64,000 nucleotides of DNA, taken from NCBI RefSeq assembly GCF_019649015.1, contig NZ_BLPI01000001.1:2683001-2747000 (forward strand). The letters run 5' to 3'. Source of the DNA: Agarivorans litoreus. GTDB taxonomy: Bacteria > Pseudomonadota > Gammaproteobacteria > Enterobacterales > Celerinatantimonadaceae. A model generated the notes under the pieces. The model was not told the DNA's origin. It searched no databases and was given only the letters and a program-made list of their open reading frames with translations. Below, in pieces: positions 49,158 through 60,781 of the stretch. Each line of letters begins with the position of its first letter. Positions within the stretch are counted from its first letter, which is position 1. The position numbers were made by a program, and so were the translations under genes.

Positions 49158-49523
49158 ATGTCTATCACTAAAGACCAAATTATCGAAGCTGTTGCTGAAA
49201 TGTCAGTAATGGACGTTGTTGAACTAATCGAAGCTATGGAAGAGAAGTTCGGCGTATCTGCTGCTGCTGCTGTTGCTGTTGCTGGTGACGCTGGTGCTGC
49301 TGCTGAAGAGCAATCAGAATTCGACGTAATTCTTACTGCTGCTGGCGCAAACAAAGTTGCTGCTATTAAAGCAGTACGTGGCGCTACAGGTCTAGGCCTG
49401 AAAGAAGCTAAAGGCCTTGTTGATTCAGCTCCTGCTACTGTTAAAGAAGCTGTATCTAAAGAAGAAGCTGAAGCTCTTAAAGCTGCTCTTGAAGAAGCTG
49501 GTGCTTCTGTTGAGCTTAAGTAA
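49158..49523 (+). CDS. rplL: 50S ribosomal protein L7/L12
   Basis: 121 residues. Multi-copy stalk protein that recruits translation GTPases. N-terminal dimer helix, Ala/Gly/Val hinge around residues 34-50 (repeated GCT codons), and C-terminal factor-binding domain ([23 protein letters not shown]). Confidence 0.98.
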   Translation: MSITKDQIIEAVAEMSVMDVVELIEAMEEKFGVSAAAAVAVAGDAGAAAEEQSEFDVILTAAGANKVAAIKAVRGATGLGLKEAKGLVDSAPATVKEAVSKEEAEALKAALEEAGASVELK

Positions 49524-49559
49524 TCTACCTATAAGTAGATTGCAGCCTTTATAGGCTAT

Positions 49560-49590
49560 GGCTGGTGGTTATTTAACCACCGGCCTTTTT
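49560..49590 (+). terminator. Attenuator between rplL and rpoB
   Basis: GGCTGGTGGTT-ATTT-AACCACCGGCC, 11-bp stem with one T-G wobble, then TTTTT. In E. coli a partial terminator in this place makes ribosomal stalk protein in excess of polymerase. A further weak stem (49600-49638) may be an RNase III site. Confidence 0.85.
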
Positions 49591-49748
49591 GCGCTGTAGG
49601 ACGCCGTCTTTTTTATCACCGTTTTAGATGGTGCGTCTAGCAAAGAACTTAGGGAAAGCATTCCCTTCGACAATGACAAACGGTATGTAAGAACTGTCCC
49701 AGATTTTGCGGACAGAGTGGGTCACTTATCAGCGAGCTGAGGAACCAT

Positions 49749-52700
49749 ATGGTTTACTCTTATACAGAGAAAAAACGCATTCGTAAGGACTTTGGAAAAC
49801 GTCCTCAAGTAGTGGACACGCCTTACCTGCTTTCAATACAGCTTGACTCTTTTGAGAAATTCATAGAGATCGATCCTGAAGGCGAGTATGGGCTGGAAGC
49901 TGCATTCCGCAGTGTATTCCCGATTGCCAGTTATTCAGGATATTCAGAGCTACAATATGTTAGCTATCGTCTTGGCGAGCCGGTTTTTGACGTTAAAGAA
50001 TGTCAAATTCGTGGAGTCACCTACTCTGCTCCCTTACGCGTTAAATTGCGTTTAGTGTTATTTGATCGTGAGGCTCCGGCTGGCACGGTTAAAGACATCA
50101 AAGAGCAAGAAGTATACATGGGCGAAATCCCATTAATGACAGGTAATGGTACCTTTGTTATCAACGGTACAGAGCGTGTTATTGTATCCCAATTACACCG
50201 CAGTCCGGGTGTGTTCTACGATCACGATCGTGGTAAAACACACTCTTCCGGTAAAGTATTGTATAACGCTCGCGTTATTCCTTACCGCGGTTCATGGTTA
50301 GACTTCGAATTCGATCCTAAAGACAATTTGTTTGTCCGTATCGACCGTCGTCGTAAACTGCCTGCTTCAATTATTTTGCGCGCGTTGGAAATGACCACGC
50401 AAGAAATTCTTGATACCTTCTTCGACACTACCACTTTCGAATTGAAAGACGGCAAAGTGATGATGGAGCTTGTGCCAAGCCGCTTACGTGGTGACACTGT
50501 ATCCTTTGACGTTGTGCTAAACGGTGAAGTACTGATTGAAACCGGTCGCCGAGTAACAGCGCGCCATATTCGTCAGCTGGAAAAATCAGGTGTTGAGCAA
50601 ATCGAAGTACCGGTTGAGTACCTTGCTGATAAAGTATTAGCTGAAGAGTATGTTGACGAAACGACTGGTGAAGTAATTGCCGAGGCTAACAGCGAGTTAA
50701 ACCTAGAGTTAATTGCTGCGCTTTCGCAAGCCGGCCACACGGTGTTAAAAACTATTTACACCAATGACCTAGACCAGGGTTCATTTATTTCTGATACCCT
50801 GCGTGTAGATTCTTCAACTAATCGCTTGGAAGCATTGGTTGAGATTTACCGCATGATGCGTCCTGGTGAGCCACCAACAAAAGACGCAGCGGAAGCCCTG
50901 TTTGAGAACTTGTTCTTCAACAGCGACCGTTATGACTTGTCGACAGTTGGTCGAATGAAGTTTAACAGTCGCGTTGGTCGCGAAGATGGTTCAGTATCAG
51001 GCGTACTTGATAAAGAAGACATCATTAAGGTGATGCAGACGCTAATCGAAATTCGTAACGGACGCGGTGAAGTTGATGATATCGATCACCTTGGTAACCG
51101 TCGTATTCGTAGCGTAGGTGAAATGGCAGAGAACCAATTCCGTGTTGGTTTGGTGCGTGTAGAGCGTGCTGTTAAAGAACGTTTGAGCCTTGGTGACCTA
51201 GATGCATTGATGCCACAAGATCTTATTAACGCTAAGCCAATTTCAGCTGCAGTTAAAGAGTTCTTTGGTTCAAGCCAATTATCTCAGTTTATGGATCAGA
51301 ACAACCCGCTTTCTGAAGTAACACACAAACGTCGTGTTTCTGCATTAGGTCCTGGTGGTTTAACCCGTGAACGTGCCGGTTTTGAAGTACGTGACGTACA
51401 CCCAACGCACTACGGTCGTTTATGTCCGATTGAAACTCCGGAAGGTCCAAACATTGGTTTGATTAACTCATTAGCGGTTTATTCTCGTACCAATGAGTTC
51501 GGTTTCTTAGAAACTCCTTACCGCAAAGTAATTGAAGGCCAAATCACTGACGAAGTTGATTACTTATCGGCTATTGATGAAGGTACTTATGTGATCGCTC
51601 AGGCGAACGCAGAAGCGGATGCCGATGGCAAATTACTTGAAACAGATTTAGTTCCTTGTCGCCACAAGGGTGAGTCAACCTACATGCCTACTGATCAAAT
51701 TCAGTACATGGACGTAAGTCCACAACAGATTATTTCTGTTGCTGCATCGTTGATTCCATTCTTAGAGCACGATGATGCAAACCGTGCATTGATGGGTTCT
51801 AACATGCAACGCCAAGCTGTACCAACATTGCGTGCTGACAAACCGTTAGTGGGTACTGGTATTGAACGTGCGGTGGCTGTTGATTCTGGTGTGACGGTTG
51901 TATCTAAACGTGGTGGTACGGTTGACTACGCAGATGCTAGCCGCATTGTAGTTAAAGTAAATGAAGACGAGATGCTTCCTGGTGAAGCGGGTATCGACAT
52001 TTACACGCTAACTAAGTACACCCGTTCTAACCAAAATACCTGTATCAACCAGCGCCCTGTGGTTAAAGCTGGCGAGCCAGTTTCTAAAGGTGACGTACTC
52101 GCAGATGGTCCTTCAACTGACTTAGGTGAGTTGGCATTGGGTCAAAACATGCGCGTAGCGTTCATGCCTTGGAACGGTTACAACTTTGAGGATTCAATCG
52201 GTATTTCTGAGAACGTAGTTAAAGAAGATCGCTTTACTACTATTCACATTCAAGAGTTAAGCTGTATCGCTCGTGATACTAAGCTTGGCAGTGAAGAAAT
52301 TTCAGCCGATATTCCAAACGTTGGTGAATCAGCGTTAAGCAAACTTGATGAGTCAGGTATTGTTTACGTAGGTGCTGAAGTTAAGCCAGGTGACATCTTA
52401 GTGGGTAAAGTAACCCCTAAAGGTGAAACACAATTAACCCCTGAAGAGAAGCTATTGCGTGCCATCTTCGGTGAGAAAGCGTCTGATGTTAAAGATACAT
52501 CACTACGTGTACCTAACTCTGTATTTGGTACCGTAATCGACGTTCAAGTCTTTACTCGCGATGGCGTAGAAAAAGACAAGCGTGCTCAAGAAATTGAGTC
52601 TATGCAGCTTAAAGAAGCGAAGAAAGATTTAACCGAAGAATTCAAGATCCTTGAAGACGGTATCTTTGCTCGTGCTAAATCTGTATTGATTGCAGCTGGC

Positions 52701-53783
52701 AAGTCAGAAGCTGACTTAGATCGCCAGCAGCCTGCAGAGTGGCTAGAAGCGGCATTAAGCGATGAAGACGCGCAAACGCAGCTAGAGCAAATTGCTGCGC
52801 AATACGACGAAATCAAAGCTGAATTCGACAAACAGTTCGACATTAAGCGCCGTAAGATCACCCAAGGTGATGACTTAGCGCCTGGCGTACTGAAGATTGT
52901 TAAAGTTTACTTAGCAGTTAAACGTCGTATTCAACCTGGTGACAAGATGGCTGGTCGTCACGGTAACAAAGGTGTAATTTCTACCATTGTTCCTCGTGAA
53001 GATATGCCTTATGACGAAACTGGTCGCCCAGTAGACATCTGCTTGAACCCACTAGGTGTACCATCGCGGATGAACATCGGTCAGATCCTTGAAACCCACT
53101 TAGGCTTAGCCGCTAAAGGTGTTGGTGAAAAAATTGATGAAATGCTGAAAGTTCAGCGTGAAATCGAAATGGATAAACTGCGTGACTTCATCCAGAAAGT
53201 GTACAACGTAGGTGATGACGCGCTTAAAGTTGACGTTGCTAGCTTCACTGATGAAGAAGTAATGACTTTAGCTAAGAACTTACGTGGCGGTGTGCCAATG
53301 GCTACCCCAGCATTTGATGGTGCTAAAGAAGCTGAAATTAAAGAGCTATTACGTTTAGCCGACTTACCTGATTCAGGTCAAATCGTGTTACGTGACGGCC
53401 GTACCGGTCAAGAATTTGAGCGCCCAGTAACTGTTGGTTACATGTACATGTTGAAACTTAACCACTTGGTTGATGACAAGATGCACGCTCGTTCTACCGG
53501 TTCTTACAGCTTGGTTACTCAGCAACCTCTAGGTGGTAAAGCACAGTTTGGTGGTCAGCGCTTCGGTGAGATGGAAGTATGGGCACTAGAAGCATACGGT
53601 GCTGCTTACACCCTACAGGAAATGCTAACGGTTAAATCTGATGACGTTAACGGTCGTACTAAAATGTACAAGAACATCGTTGATGGTAACCACCAGATGG
53701 AGCCAGGCATGCCTGAGTCGTTCAACGTGTTGCTCAAAGAGATCCGCTCTCTTGGTATCAACATTGAGTTGGATGAGCTGTAA
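49749..53783 (+). CDS. rpoB: RNA polymerase beta subunit
   Basis: 1344 residues (E. coli 1342). The rifampicin region [20 protein letters not shown] with [10 protein letters not shown] keeps the wild-type Asp, His and Ser at the usual resistance positions. Catalytic Lys blocks [13 protein letters not shown] and the [11 protein letters not shown] region are intact. GAGGAACC before the ATG. Confidence 0.99.
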   Translation: MVYSYTEKKRIRKDFGKRPQVVDTPYLLSIQLDSFEKFIEIDPEGEYGLEAAFRSVFPIASYSGYSELQYVSYRLGEPVFDVKECQIRGVTYSAPLRVKLRLVLFDREAPAGTVKDIKEQEVYMGEIPLMTGNGTFVINGTERVIVSQLHRSPGVFYDHDRGKTHSSGKVLYNARVIPYRGSWLDFEFDPKDNLFVRIDRRRKLPASIILRALEMTTQEILDTFFDTTTFELKDGKVMMELVPSRLRGDTVSFDVVLNGEVLIETGRRVTARHIRQLEKSGVEQIEVPVEYLADKVLAEEYVDETTGEVIAEANSELNLELIAALSQAGHTVLKTIYTNDLDQGSFISDTLRVDSSTNRLEALVEIYRMMRPGEPPTKDAAEALFENLFFNSDRYDLSTVGRMKFNSRVGREDGSVSGVLDKEDIIKVMQTLIEIRNGRGEVDDIDHLGNRRIRSVGEMAENQFRVGLVRVERAVKERLSLGDLDALMPQDLINAKPISAAVKEFFGSSQLSQFMDQNNPLSEVTHKRRVSALGPGGLTRERAGFEVRDVHPTHYGRLCPIETPEGPNIGLINSLAVYSRTNEFGFLETPYRKVIEGQITDEVDYLSAIDEGTYVIAQANAEADADGKLLETDLVPCRHKGESTYMPTDQIQYMDVSPQQIISVAASLIPFLEHDDANRALMGSNMQRQAVPTLRADKPLVGTGIERAVAVDSGVTVVSKRGGTVDYADASRIVVKVNEDEMLPGEAGIDIYTLTKYTRSNQNTCINQRPVVKAGEPVSKGDVLADGPSTDLGELALGQNMRVAFMPWNGYNFEDSIGISENVVKEDRFTTIHIQELSCIARDTKLGSEEISADIPNVGESALSKLDESGIVYVGAEVKPGDILVGKVTPKGETQLTPEEKLLRAIFGEKASDVKDTSLRVPNSVFGTVIDVQVFTRDGVEKDKRAQEIESMQLKEAKKDLTEEFKILEDGIFARAKSVLIAAGKSEADLDRQQPAEWLEAALSDEDAQTQLEQIAAQYDEIKAEFDKQFDIKRRKITQGDDLAPGVLKIVKVYLAVKRRIQPGDKMAGRHGNKGVISTIVPREDMPYDETGRPVDICLNPLGVPSRMNIGQILETHLGLAAKGVGEKIDEMLKVQREIEMDKLRDFIQKVYNVGDDALKVDVASFTDEEVMTLAKNLRGGVPMATPAFDGAKEAEIKELLRLADLPDSGQIVLRDGRTGQEFERPVTVGYMYMLKLNHLVDDKMHARSTGSYSLVTQQPLGGKAQFGGQRFGEMEVWALEAYGAAYTLQEMLTVKSDDVNGRTKMYKNIVDGNHQMEPGMPESFNVLLKEIRSLGINIELDEL

Positions 53784-53815
53784 GCACAGGACTTCACCTG
53801 AATTAAAAGCAAGGC

Positions 53816-53857
53816 GGGCGTTTCATTAGAAACGCCCCAGGTTTAACTCCAACCTGG
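53816..53857 (+). promoter_or_regulatory. Two hairpins in the rpoB-rpoC gap
   Basis: GGGCGTTTC-ATTA-GAAACGCCC (53816-53837) is followed at once by CCAGGTT-N7-AACCTGG (53837-53857). The second stem ends in the GG that begins the rpoC ribosome site GGAGAG, so it could mask it. Confidence 0.5.
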
Positions 53858-53865
53858 AGAGAAAC

Positions 53866-56800
53866 GTGAAAGATTTACTTAAGTTTCTTAAGCAACAAAG
53901 CAAGACCGAAGAGTTTGAAGGCATTAAAATTGGCCTAGCTTCACCAGATCAGATCCGCAGTTGGTCGTTTGGTGAGGTGAAGAAACCAGAGACGATTAAC
54001 TATCGTACTTTTAAGCCTGAGCGTGACGGTTTATTCTGTGCCCGTATTTTCGGCCCAGTTAAAGATTACGAATGTTTGTGTGGTAAATACAAACGTTTGA
54101 AACACCGTGGTGTTATCTGTGAGAAGTGTGGTGTAGAAGTTACCCAGTCTAAAGTTCGTCGTGACCGTATGGGCCACATTGAACTAGCTTCTCCTGTAGC
54201 TCACATCTGGTTCTTAAAATCACTACCATCGCGTATTGGTTTATTACTAGATATGACTTTACGTGATATTGAGCGTGTACTTTACTTCGAATCATTTGTT
54301 GTGACTGAGCCTGGCATGACCAGCTTAGAGCGCGGTCAAATGCTTACCGAAGAAACCTACCTTGATTCACTTGAAGAGTACGGTGATGAGTTTGAAGCTA
54401 AAATGGGTGCAGAGGCTGTATTAGCTTTATTGCGTCATTTAGAGCTTGACCAAGAAATCGAAGTAATGCGCGAAGAGTTACAAACAACTAACTCTGAAAC
54501 TAAGCGTAAGAAGACCACTAAGCGTCTTAAGCTTATGGAAGCGTTCCGCGATTCAGGTAACAAACCTGAGTGGATGATTATGACCGTATTGCCGGTTCTT
54601 CCACCAGATTTGCGTCCACTAGTTCCACTAGATGGCGGCCGTTTTGCTACGTCTGATTTGAACGATTTATACCGTCGCGTAATCAACCGTAACAACCGTT
54701 TGAAACGTCTATTAGACCTAGCTGCTCCAGACATCATTGTGCGTAACGAAAAGCGTATGCTGCAAGAAGCAGTAGATGCCTTGTTAGACAATGGTCGTCG
54801 TGGTCGCGCTATTACTGGTTCTAACAAACGTCCGCTTAAATCTTTGGCTGATATGATCAAAGGTAAGCAAGGTCGTTTCCGTCAGAACTTGCTAGGTAAG
54901 CGTGTAGATTACTCAGGTCGTTCGGTAATTACCGTTGGTCCAACACTGCGTCTACACCAGTGTGGTCTTCCTAAGAAAATGGCACTTGAGCTATTCAAAC
55001 CATTCATTTATGGCAAGCTAGAGCTGCGTGGTCTTGCGACTACGATTAAAGCTGCTAAGAAAATGGTTGAACGCGAAGGCGGTGAAGTTTGGGATATTCT
55101 TGAAGAAGTTATCCGCGAACACCCAGTATTACTTAACCGTGCACCAACCTTGCACCGTTTGGGTATTCAAGCCTTTGAGCCTGTGCTAATTGAAGGTAAA
55201 GCTATTCAATTACACCCGCTAGTGTGTGCGGCTTATAACGCCGACTTCGATGGTGACCAAATGGCGGTACACGTACCGTTGACCCTAGAAGCACAGTTAG
55301 AAGCACGTTCGTTGATGATGTCGACCAACAACGTACTATCACCAGCTAACGGTGAGCCTATTATCGTTCCTTCGCAAGACGTTGTATTGGGTCTGTACTA
55401 CATGACTCGTGAACGTGTTAACGCTGAAGGTGAAGGTATGTACCTTTCTGGTCCTAAAGAGGCAGAAAAGTTATACCGTGCTAAACAAGCCAGTATTCAC
55501 GCACGTGTAAACGTACGTATTACCGAGGTTGTTGTAGCCGAAGACGGCTCTAAAATCGAAAAGACTGAGATTAAGCAAACTACCATTGGTCGTGCCATTT
55601 TATGGTTAATTGTACCTACAGGTTTGCCATTTGATTTAGTTAACCAGTCAATGGGTAAGAAGCAGATCTCAGGATTGCTAAACACCTGTTACCGTAAACT
55701 AGGTCTTAAGCACTCAGTTATTTTTGCTGACCAATTAATGTACACCGGTTTCCATTATGCAACCTTGTCTGGTGCCTCTGTAGGTATTAATGACATGGTT
55801 ATCCCTGATGCTAAGAAAGACATCGTGGAAGAAGCCAGTGACGAAGTAAGTGAAATTCAAGAGCAGTTCCTAGCTGGTTTGGTAACCGCAGGCGAGCGTT
55901 ACAACAAAGTAATCGATATTTGGGCTTCGGCTAACGAAAAAGTATCGAAAGCGATGATGGATAACTTGTCTACTGAAACAGTTATCAACAAAGATGGCGA
56001 AGAAGAGACGCAAGGCTCGTTCAACAGCATCTTTATGATGGCTGACTCGGGCGCTCGTGGTAGTGCAGCTCAGATCCGTCAGCTAGCTGGTATGCGTGGC
56101 TTGATGGCTAAACCGGATGGTTCGATTATCGAAACGCCGATTGTAGCTAACTTCCGTGAAGGTTTGAACGTACTTCAGTACTTCATCTCAACTCACGGTG
56201 CGCGTAAAGGTTTGGCCGATACCGCATTGAAGACGGCAAACTCGGGTTACTTGACCCGTCGTCTAGTTGACGTTGCGCAGGATTTGGTGGTTACCGAAAC
56301 TGACTGTGGTACCGAAGAAGGTATCATCATGACTCCTCATATTGAGGGTGGTGATGTTGTAGAACCGTTACGTGAACGGGTACTAGGTCGTGTACTAGTG
56401 GGTGATGTTATTAAGCCAGGTACCGAAAACGAAGTACTGCTTAAAGACAAAACACTACTTGACGAAAAACTGTGTGACCTTCTAGAAGAAAACTCAGTGG
56501 ATACCGTGAAAGTTCGCTCTGTCATTAGTTGTGAAAACGACTTTGGTGTGTGTGCACTATGTTACGGTCGTGACCTCGCTCGAGGCCACTTGGTTGGCCG
56601 TGGTGAAGCGGTTGGTGTTGTTGCTGCTCAGTCTATTGGTGAGCCGGGTACTCAGCTTACTATGCGTACCTTCCACATCGGTGGTGCTGCGTCGCGTGCT
56701 GCTGCAGAGAACAGCATTCAGGTTAAGAACGCAGGTACTATTAAGCTACACAACGCTAAAGTAGTTACCAACAGTGAAGGCAAGCTTGTTGTTACTTCTC

Positions 56801-58071
56801 GTTCTACTGAATTAACCATTATTGATGAAATGGGGCAAACCAAAGAAAGCCACAAGCTTCAATACGGTAGTATCTTAGAAGTGGTTGATGGCGGAGCGGT
56901 GGCCTCTGGCGATACAGTTGCTAACTGGGACCCACACACTCACCCAATTATTACTGAAGTACCAGGTCGAGTTAAGTTTATCGACATGGTAGAAGGCATA
57001 ACGGTAAGTCGCCAAACTGATGAGTTAACTGGCCTATCTAGCATTCACGTACTGGACCCTAACGAGCGCCCTGGCGCTGGTAAAGAAATGCGTCCAATGG
57101 TGAAATTGGTGGATGGTTCTGGTAACGACGTTCTTATTGCTGGTACCGATATTCCTGCTCAGTACTTCTTGTCTTCAAAGGCTATTGTTAACCTTGAAGA
57201 TAACGCTGAGGTAGGTGTTGGTGACGCGATTGCTCGTATTCCTCAAGAATCTAGCGGTACTAAGGATATTACCGGTGGTCTGCCTCGCGTAGCTGACTTG
57301 TTTGAAGCTCGTCAACCTAAAGAACCTGCGATTTTGGCAGAAATTACCGGTACCATTAGTTTTGGTAAAGAAACCAAAGGTAAGCGCCGCTTGGTGATTA
57401 CGCCAGCAGAAGGTGATGCTTACGAGGAAATGATTCCTAAGTGGCGTAACCTAAACGTGTTTGAAGGTGAAAAAGTGGCTAAAGGTGAAGTTATTGCCGA
57501 TGGTCCAGAATCGCCACATGACATTTTACGCTTGCGTGGTATCAGCCCTGTAGCCAACTACATCGTAAACGAAGTGCAAGACGTATACCGTTTACAGGGT
57601 GTGAAGATTAACGATAAGCACATCGAGACTATCGTGCGTCAAATGCTTCGTAAGTGTTTGATTCTTGATGCTGGTGACTCTAGCTTCTTGCTAGGCGAAC
57701 AAGCAGAAGTTGCCCGTGTGAATATCGAAAATCGTCAGTTGATTGCTGAAGGCAAACGCCCTGCGGTGTTCCGTCGTGAGCTATTAGGTATTACTAAGGC
57801 ATCGCTATCAACAGAGTCGTTTATTTCGGCAGCGTCGTTCCAAGAAACTACCCGCGTGCTTACTGAAGCCGCAGTGGGCGGTAAACAGGATGAACTACGT
57901 GGTCTTAAAGAAAACGTTATTGTTGGTCGCCTGATCCCTGCTGGTACTGGTTATGCTTACCACGAGAAACGCCGTAACAAAGCTGAAGCTCCAGCGCCAA
58001 TTACTGCAGATGAGGCCGCTGATAACTTAGCAGCTCTATTAAATGCAGCCCCTGGCGGTGATACAGAGTAG
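53866..58071 (+). CDS. rpoC: RNA polymerase beta' subunit
   Basis: 1401 residues (E. coli 1407). Zinc finger with Cys70 and Cys72 ([19 protein letters not shown]), the catalytic Mg loop NADFDGD (Asp460, 462, 464), bridge-helix and trigger-loop region ([20 protein letters not shown]). The start is GTG after GGAGAG, as in E. coli. Confidence 0.99.
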   Translation: MKDLLKFLKQQSKTEEFEGIKIGLASPDQIRSWSFGEVKKPETINYRTFKPERDGLFCARIFGPVKDYECLCGKYKRLKHRGVICEKCGVEVTQSKVRRDRMGHIELASPVAHIWFLKSLPSRIGLLLDMTLRDIERVLYFESFVVTEPGMTSLERGQMLTEETYLDSLEEYGDEFEAKMGAEAVLALLRHLELDQEIEVMREELQTTNSETKRKKTTKRLKLMEAFRDSGNKPEWMIMTVLPVLPPDLRPLVPLDGGRFATSDLNDLYRRVINRNNRLKRLLDLAAPDIIVRNEKRMLQEAVDALLDNGRRGRAITGSNKRPLKSLADMIKGKQGRFRQNLLGKRVDYSGRSVITVGPTLRLHQCGLPKKMALELFKPFIYGKLELRGLATTIKAAKKMVEREGGEVWDILEEVIREHPVLLNRAPTLHRLGIQAFEPVLIEGKAIQLHPLVCAAYNADFDGDQMAVHVPLTLEAQLEARSLMMSTNNVLSPANGEPIIVPSQDVVLGLYYMTRERVNAEGEGMYLSGPKEAEKLYRAKQASIHARVNVRITEVVVAEDGSKIEKTEIKQTTIGRAILWLIVPTGLPFDLVNQSMGKKQISGLLNTCYRKLGLKHSVIFADQLMYTGFHYATLSGASVGINDMVIPDAKKDIVEEASDEVSEIQEQFLAGLVTAGERYNKVIDIWASANEKVSKAMMDNLSTETVINKDGEEETQGSFNSIFMMADSGARGSAAQIRQLAGMRGLMAKPDGSIIETPIVANFREGLNVLQYFISTHGARKGLADTALKTANSGYLTRRLVDVAQDLVVTETDCGTEEGIIMTPHIEGGDVVEPLRERVLGRVLVGDVIKPGTENEVLLKDKTLLDEKLCDLLEENSVDTVKVRSVISCENDFGVCALCYGRDLARGHLVGRGEAVGVVAAQSIGEPGTQLTMRTFHIGGAASRAAAENSIQVKNAGTIKLHNAKVVTNSEGKLVVTSRSTELTIIDEMGQTKESHKLQYGSILEVVDGGAVASGDTVANWDPHTHPIITEVPGRVKFIDMVEGITVSRQTDELTGLSSIHVLDPNERPGAGKEMRPMVKLVDGSGNDVLIAGTDIPAQYFLSSKAIVNLEDNAEVGVGDAIARIPQESSGTKDITGGLPRVADLFEARQPKEPAILAEITGTISFGKETKGKRRLVITPAEGDAYEEMIPKWRNLNVFEGEKVAKGEVIADGPESPHDILRLRGISPVANYIVNEVQDVYRLQGVKINDKHIETIVRQMLRKCLILDAGDSSFLLGEQAEVARVNIENRQLIAEGKRPAVFRRELLGITKASLSTESFISAASFQETTRVLTEAAVGGKQDELRGLKENVIVGRLIPAGTGYAYHEKRRNKAEAPAPITADEAADNLAALLNAAPGGDTE

Positions 58072-58087
58072 CAGACTCTACTAAAGC

Positions 58088-58115
58088 AAAAAGGCAGCCA
58101 TTGGCTGCCTTTTTT
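58088..58115 (+). terminator. Intrinsic terminator of rpoBC
   Basis: GGCAGCC-ATT-GGCTGCC between A5 and T6 tracts. Confidence 0.93.
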
Positions 58116-58212
58116 AATGTTCGCTGTTTCATTACCTCGCTGTAAAATATTTGACAAGTGTTGTCGTTCGTCACAGACTCCATTTTTAAAACAACAAAAT
58201 CCAGAGCATTTT

Positions 58213-58596
58213 ATGAGCAAACAAATTGTATCTACAGAGGCGGCTCCAGCTGCGATCGGCCCATATTCTCAGGCAACTAAAATTGATGAGTTAGTATTCA
58301 CTTCAGGCCAAATCCCGCTAAACCCAGAGTCGATGGAAATTGTGGAAGGCGGAATAAGCGAGCAAACAAAACAAGTAATGGAGAATCTAATGGCGGTATT
58401 AGCTGCTGCTGGCGCAGATGCTTCAACAGTGTTTAAAACTACCTGCTTTCTAAGTGATATGGCTAATTTTGTTGCCTTTAATGATGTTTACGCGAGTTAC
58501 TTCCCAGAAAGTGCACCTGCTCGCTCTTGTGTAGAAGTGGCGCGTTTACCTAAAGATGTGTTGGTTGAAGTAGAAGCTATTGCGCATATTAAGTAG
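58213..58596 (+). CDS. ridA: Enamine/imine deaminase RidA
   Basis: 127 residues. Hydrolyses reactive 2-aminoacrylate-type intermediates of amino-acid enzymes. AAIGPYSQATK, LVFTSGQIPLNP, the substrate-binding Arg in APARSCVEVARLPKDVLVEVEAIA. Start at MSKQIVST by family alignment; no strong ribosome site is visible. Followed after 3 bp by tusD, so it may be in the same transcript. Confidence 0.93.
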   Translation: MSKQIVSTEAAPAAIGPYSQATKIDELVFTSGQIPLNPESMEIVEGGISEQTKQVMENLMAVLAAAGADASTVFKTTCFLSDMANFVAFNDVYASYFPESAPARSCVEVARLPKDVLVEVEAIAHIK

Positions 58597-58599
58597 TTT

Positions 58600-58989
58600 A
58601 TGAGCCTGACCTATACTTTGGTTGTTACTAGCCCCTTGTATGGTAAGCAGGGGAGTGCTTCGGCGTTAAACTTTGCCAAGGCGTTAGTTGAAGCCGGCCA
58701 TCAGATAAAAACGGTGTTTTTTTATCTGGATGGAGTGAGTAATGGCCTATCGACATCTCTACCAGCAAGTGATGAAGTAAATATCCATCAGCATTGGCTC
58801 GATATTAAAAAAGCATCCGCGTGTTCGCTTCTTGTATGCAGTGCTGCTGCATATCGCAGAGGAATTATTGGTGAGGAAGCAGCTGCAGCAAACCAATTGT
58901 CGGCGAATATGCATAATGAGTTTAATATGTCTGGTTTAGCCGAAATGGCTACCGCTATGTTAAGTAGCGATAGAGTGGTGCACCTGTGA
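58600..58989 (+). CDS. tusD: Sulfurtransferase subunit TusD
   Basis: 129 residues, DsrE fold. Part of the TusBCD complex that passes persulfide sulfur to TusE and MnmA for 2-thiouridine of tRNA wobble bases. The acceptor Cys is in LLVCSAAAYRRG (Cys80). GTGA overlap of 4 bp with tusC. The block tusDCB upstream of rpsL is conserved. Confidence 0.94.
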   Translation: MSLTYTLVVTSPLYGKQGSASALNFAKALVEAGHQIKTVFFYLDGVSNGLSTSLPASDEVNIHQHWLDIKKASACSLLVCSAAAYRRGIIGEEAAAANQLSANMHNEFNMSGLAEMATAMLSSDRVVHL

Positions 58990-59345
58990 GCAAATCATTA
59001 GTGTTTGTATTTAGTCGCGCACCACACGGCAATTCTTTAGCTCGAGAAGCGCTCGATGCCGCACTTGCTGCCTCCGCTGTATCGGAAGATATTGTGGCGT
59101 ATTTTGAGGGTGATGGGGTTTATCAGTTATTGAAAGGGCAAAATCCCACTAAGATTAAGCAGCGAGATGTGCTTCCTACCTATGGTTTGTTAGATTTGTA
59201 TGACGTTGAAGAGATCTACGTTGATCAACAATCATTACAAGAACGCGGCCTTTCTTTAGAACAACTGGCTATTAGTGTTAGAGTTAAACAAGCAAAACAG
59301 TTCTATTCAGAATGCTGTCATGCTCATGCAATATTGAGGTTTTAG
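58986..59345 (+). CDS. tusC: Sulfur-relay subunit TusC
   Basis: 119 residues, DsrF type. VFVFSRAPHGNSLAREALDAALAASA, YFEGDGVYQLLKGQNP, LPTYGLLDLYDVEEIYV. GTG start inside the tusD stop. No catalytic Cys is expected in this subunit. Confidence 0.93.
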   Translation: MSKSLVFVFSRAPHGNSLAREALDAALAASAVSEDIVAYFEGDGVYQLLKGQNPTKIKQRDVLPTYGLLDLYDVEEIYVDQQSLQERGLSLEQLAISVRVKQAKQFYSECCHAHAILRF

Positions 59346-59346
59346 C

Positions 59347-59622
59347 ATGCTACATATTATGCGACATCCTTATGCAAGTGAACCCTATGAACGCTGCCTT
59401 GATCAGCTTGAAAGCGGTGGGCATCTAGTACTCATCGAAGATGCCGTTTACGCATGGTTGCGAGATGACACGCGTTTAAAGGTTCTTGCGCAAAGCGCTA
59501 GAGTCTCGGTGTTAAGTGCCGATGTGAGTGCTCGGGGTATTGAAGTCTGTGATAGCGTACTGATCGATTACCAAGATTTGGTAACATTAACCGAGCAATA
59601 CACGCCCTCTCTGACTTGGTAA
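59347..59622 (+). CDS. tusB: Sulfur-relay subunit TusB
   Basis: 91 residues, DsrH type. MLHIMRHPYASEPYERCLDQL and HLVLIEDAVYAWL are the recognisable parts. One base after tusC. Last gene of the tus unit. Confidence 0.9.
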   Translation: MLHIMRHPYASEPYERCLDQLESGGHLVLIEDAVYAWLRDDTRLKVLAQSARVSVLSADVSARGIEVCDSVLIDYQDLVTLTEQYTPSLTW

Positions 59623-59670
59623 CACAGCTCTCAACCATCAAAAATATCAAGCTTGTGACCATCGCAAGCC

Positions 59671-59699
59671 TTGACTCTTTAGCTGCAAGCGCATAAAAT
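59671..59699 (+). promoter_or_regulatory. Promoter of the str operon
   Basis: TTGACT (59671-59676), 17 bp, TAAAAT (59694-59699): the closest to consensus in the window. The start should be near 59706, at the foot of the hairpin next to it. Confidence 0.82.
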
Positions 59700-59706
59700 T
59701 TCGCCT

Positions 59707-59730
59707 CCCCAAAATTGGGGTAGATTTTTT
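59707..59730 (+). terminator. CCCC/GGGG hairpin with T tract at the 5' end of the str transcript
   Basis: CCCC-AAAATT-GGGG (59707-59720) followed by TAGATTTTTT. For tusDCB it is a terminator; for the str transcript, which begins at its base, it would be a 5' leader hairpin or early attenuator. Confidence 0.6.
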
Positions 59731-59747
59731 CACATGTTTAAATGTAA

Positions 59748-60140
<393 letters not shown>

Positions 60141-60234
60141 CGGCTCTCCGTTAAGTAAGGCCAAACATTAAGTTATAGCGAAGTTTTTTTAAAATTCGTT
60201 TTGGGGAAACCTGAAGCAAACCGGAGATATTAAA

Positions 60235-60705
60235 ATGCCAAGACGTCGAGTGATCGGTCAACGCAAAATCTTGCCAGATCCTAAGTTCGGATCAGAACTA
60301 CTGGCTAAGTTCATCAACGTAGTAATGGTTGATGGTAAAAAATCAATTTCAGAAAAAATTGTATATGGTGCATTAGACGCTGCTGCTGATAAATCAGGCA
60401 AGTCTCACCAAGAAATTTTTGAAGTTGCTCTTGAAAACGTGCGCCCATCGGTAGAGGTTAAATCTCGCCGTGTAGGTGGTTCTACTTACCAAGTACCTGT
60501 TGAAGTACGTCCAGTACGTCGTAACACTCTAGGTATGCGTTGGATGGTAGATGCAGCACGTAAACGTGGTGAAAAATCTATGGCTTTACGTCTAGCGGGT
60601 GAAATCCTAGACGCAGCCGAAAACAAAGGTTCTGCGGTTAAGAAACGTGAAGACGTTCACCGTATGGCCGACGCAAACAAAGCGTTTGCACATTACCGCT
60701 GGTAA
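60235..60705 (+). CDS. rpsG: 30S ribosomal protein S7
   Basis: 156 residues. Primary 16S-binding assembly protein and, in E. coli, translational repressor of the str operon by binding between rpsL and rpsG. The 94-bp gap here could hold that site. [20 protein letters not shown] at the start. Confidence 0.98.
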   Translation: MPRRRVIGQRKILPDPKFGSELLAKFINVVMVDGKKSISEKIVYGALDAAADKSGKSHQEIFEVALENVRPSVEVKSRRVGGSTYQVPVEVRPVRRNTLGMRWMVDAARKRGEKSMALRLAGEILDAAENKGSAVKKREDVHRMADANKAFAHYRW

Positions 60706-60711
60706 TTGGTT

Positions 60712-60734
60712 GCGCAGCTGCTTAGCAGCTGCGC
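60712..60734 (+). promoter_or_regulatory. Perfect GC-rich hairpin between rpsG and fusA
   Basis: GCGCAGCTGC-TTA-GCAGCTGCGC, 10-bp perfect stem, no T tract. Not a terminator by form; a pause, processing or stability element. Confidence 0.6.
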
Positions 60735-60781
60735 TACTTTCTATGTGAGACTAAGGATTACTCCTTAGCAAGAGGATAACA

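Noticed and set aside
49258..49305. GCT/GTT codon run in rplL as a microsatellite
   Set aside because: It encodes the normal Ala/Val-rich hinge of L7/L12.
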